From contig CAZCHH010000102.1 in assembly GCA_964498585.1 (NCBI GenBank), positions 1 to 5,969 on the forward strand: 5,969 nucleotides of DNA. The letters are read 5' to 3'. Under the pieces are notes generated by a model. That model was given only the letters and a program-made list of their open reading frames with translations. It made no database searches and was not told the origin of the DNA. The stretch is from JAAYJM01 sp964498585 (GTDB lineage: Bacteria; Bacteroidota; Ignavibacteria; Kapaibacteriales; UBA2268). The first letter of the stretch is position 1, and every line of letters starts with the position of its first letter. Shown one piece after another: positions 5,553 through 5,969 of the stretch. A program made the position numbers and the translations under genes.

Positions 5553-5969
5553 ATGAATTTTTCTGTAAAATTGATAATAAATAATATATCTCATTCATTC
5601 GACTTTAAAAATTTTTTATTTAAAAACCTTGACTACGAAATTGAATCTTCTGAAATAATTGCTATAACAGGTCCGAATGGTAGTGGTAAATCAACTTTAA
5701 TCAAAATTATCGCCTCTCTTTTAAAGCCGACCAATGGAAAAATTGAATTAATTGTTAATCAAAATAAAATAAAGAATGAAGATTTTTATTTATATACTTC
5801 TTTAGTTTCTCCTTATCTTAATTTATACGAAGAATTTACCGGTTTAGAGCAAATTAAGATTTGCGAAGAATTATTAAATAAAAATAGTCATTCAGAAAGA
5901 AGCAAAGAATCTAGTATTATGCACTGTCATTCTGAACGAAGTGAAGAATCTAATATTATGCACTGTCAT
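5553..5969 (+). CDS. ABC transporter ATP-binding protein, 3' end outside window, with in-frame HSERSEES repeat insertion
   Basis: This is the N-terminal part (139 codons, no stop) of an ABC-type ATPase that would power a membrane transporter from the cytoplasmic side. Strands around LIINNISHSFDFKNFLFKNL (7-26) precede the Walker A motif GPNGSGKST (40-48), then LLKPTNGKIEL (56-66). The Q-loop region is LVSPYLNLYEEFTGLEQ (84-100), in which the usual Gln is replaced by Ser/Pro. The signature motif, Walker B and switch His would lie beyond the edge. From codon 112 the sequence becomes a 13-residue tandem repeat with SHSERSKESSIMH then CHSERSEESNIMH, in the stretch that leads to the helical subdomain. 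The start has AGGG at 8 nt. The transported substrate cannot be told. Whether the repeat leaves the protein working, or marks a decaying gene, cannot be judged without the 3' part. Confidence 0.88.
   Translation, partial: MNFSVKLIINNISHSFDFKNFLFKNLDYEIESSEIIAITGPNGSGKSTLIKIIASLLKPTNGKIELIVNQNKIKNEDFYLYTSLVSPYLNLYEEFTGLEQIKICEELLNKNSHSERSKESSIMHCHSERSEESNIMHCH
5886..5969 (+). repeat. 39-bp in-frame tandem repeat (HSERSEES type), two copies plus the start of a third
   Basis: Copy 1 is 5886-5924, copy 2 is 5925-5963, and a third begins at 5964 (TGTCAT) and runs off the window. Copies 1 and 2 match at 33 of 39 bases. Three differences are silent and three change residues (S/C, K/E, S/N). The period is 13 codons, so the ABC ATPase frame stays open. 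The core GTCATTCTGAACGAAGTGAA belongs to a DNA word I recall as dispersed in many bacterial genomes, whose translation HSERSEES often appears in hypothetical proteins. Confidence 0.9.

Overview
The window is AT-rich DNA that looks like a member of the Bacteroidota / Ignavibacteriota / Kapabacteria group. The support is a two-domain OmpA outer-membrane protein with a proline-rich linker, TAnnTTTG-like promoter elements, and several dispersed-repeat families I associate with that group. The phylum is an inference, since there is no rRNA or marker set to fix it.

Layout, left to right. Bases 1-988 (minus) hold the N-terminal 329 codons of a beta-class site-specific DNA methyltransferase whose 3' end lies outside the window. 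Bases 989-1477 are non-coding and almost entirely repeat-derived: heptamer arrays at both edges, an octamer array with a 32-bp higher-order period, a short ACTGG heptamer run, and two families of short hairpin repeats. Bases 1478-2926 (or 2947) and 2940-3347, both minus, form a tight two-gene unit: an Rrf2-family regulator with three cysteines, then sufB of the SUF Fe-S assembly machinery. A 21-bp dyad at 3388-3408 upstream of the regulator is a candidate operator. Bases 3413-5428 (minus) encode a secreted outer-membrane protein with an N-terminal barrel-like region and two OmpA-like domains. A 124-bp divergent promoter region separates it from a plus-strand ABC transporter ATPase that starts at 5553 and runs off the right edge.

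How the genes relate. The regulator presumably senses Fe-S or redox status and controls sufB and itself. No sufC, sufD or sufS follows sufB here: the repeat island starts at the sufB stop codon and a methyltransferase lies beyond it. The OmpA protein, the ABC transporter and the methyltransferase have no evident functional link to the SUF unit.

The two most unusual signals are repeats. First, the sufB-methyltransferase spacer is built from at least four unrelated 7-bp tandem repeat families plus one 8-bp family, ending one base from the methyltransferase start and overlapping the sufB stop. Second, a 39-bp (13-codon) tandem repeat encoding HSERSEES-type peptides is inserted in frame in the ABC ATPase, after the Q-loop region and before the expected signature motif, and is still repeating at the window edge. 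No CRISPR array, tRNA, rRNA or complete transposase gene was seen.
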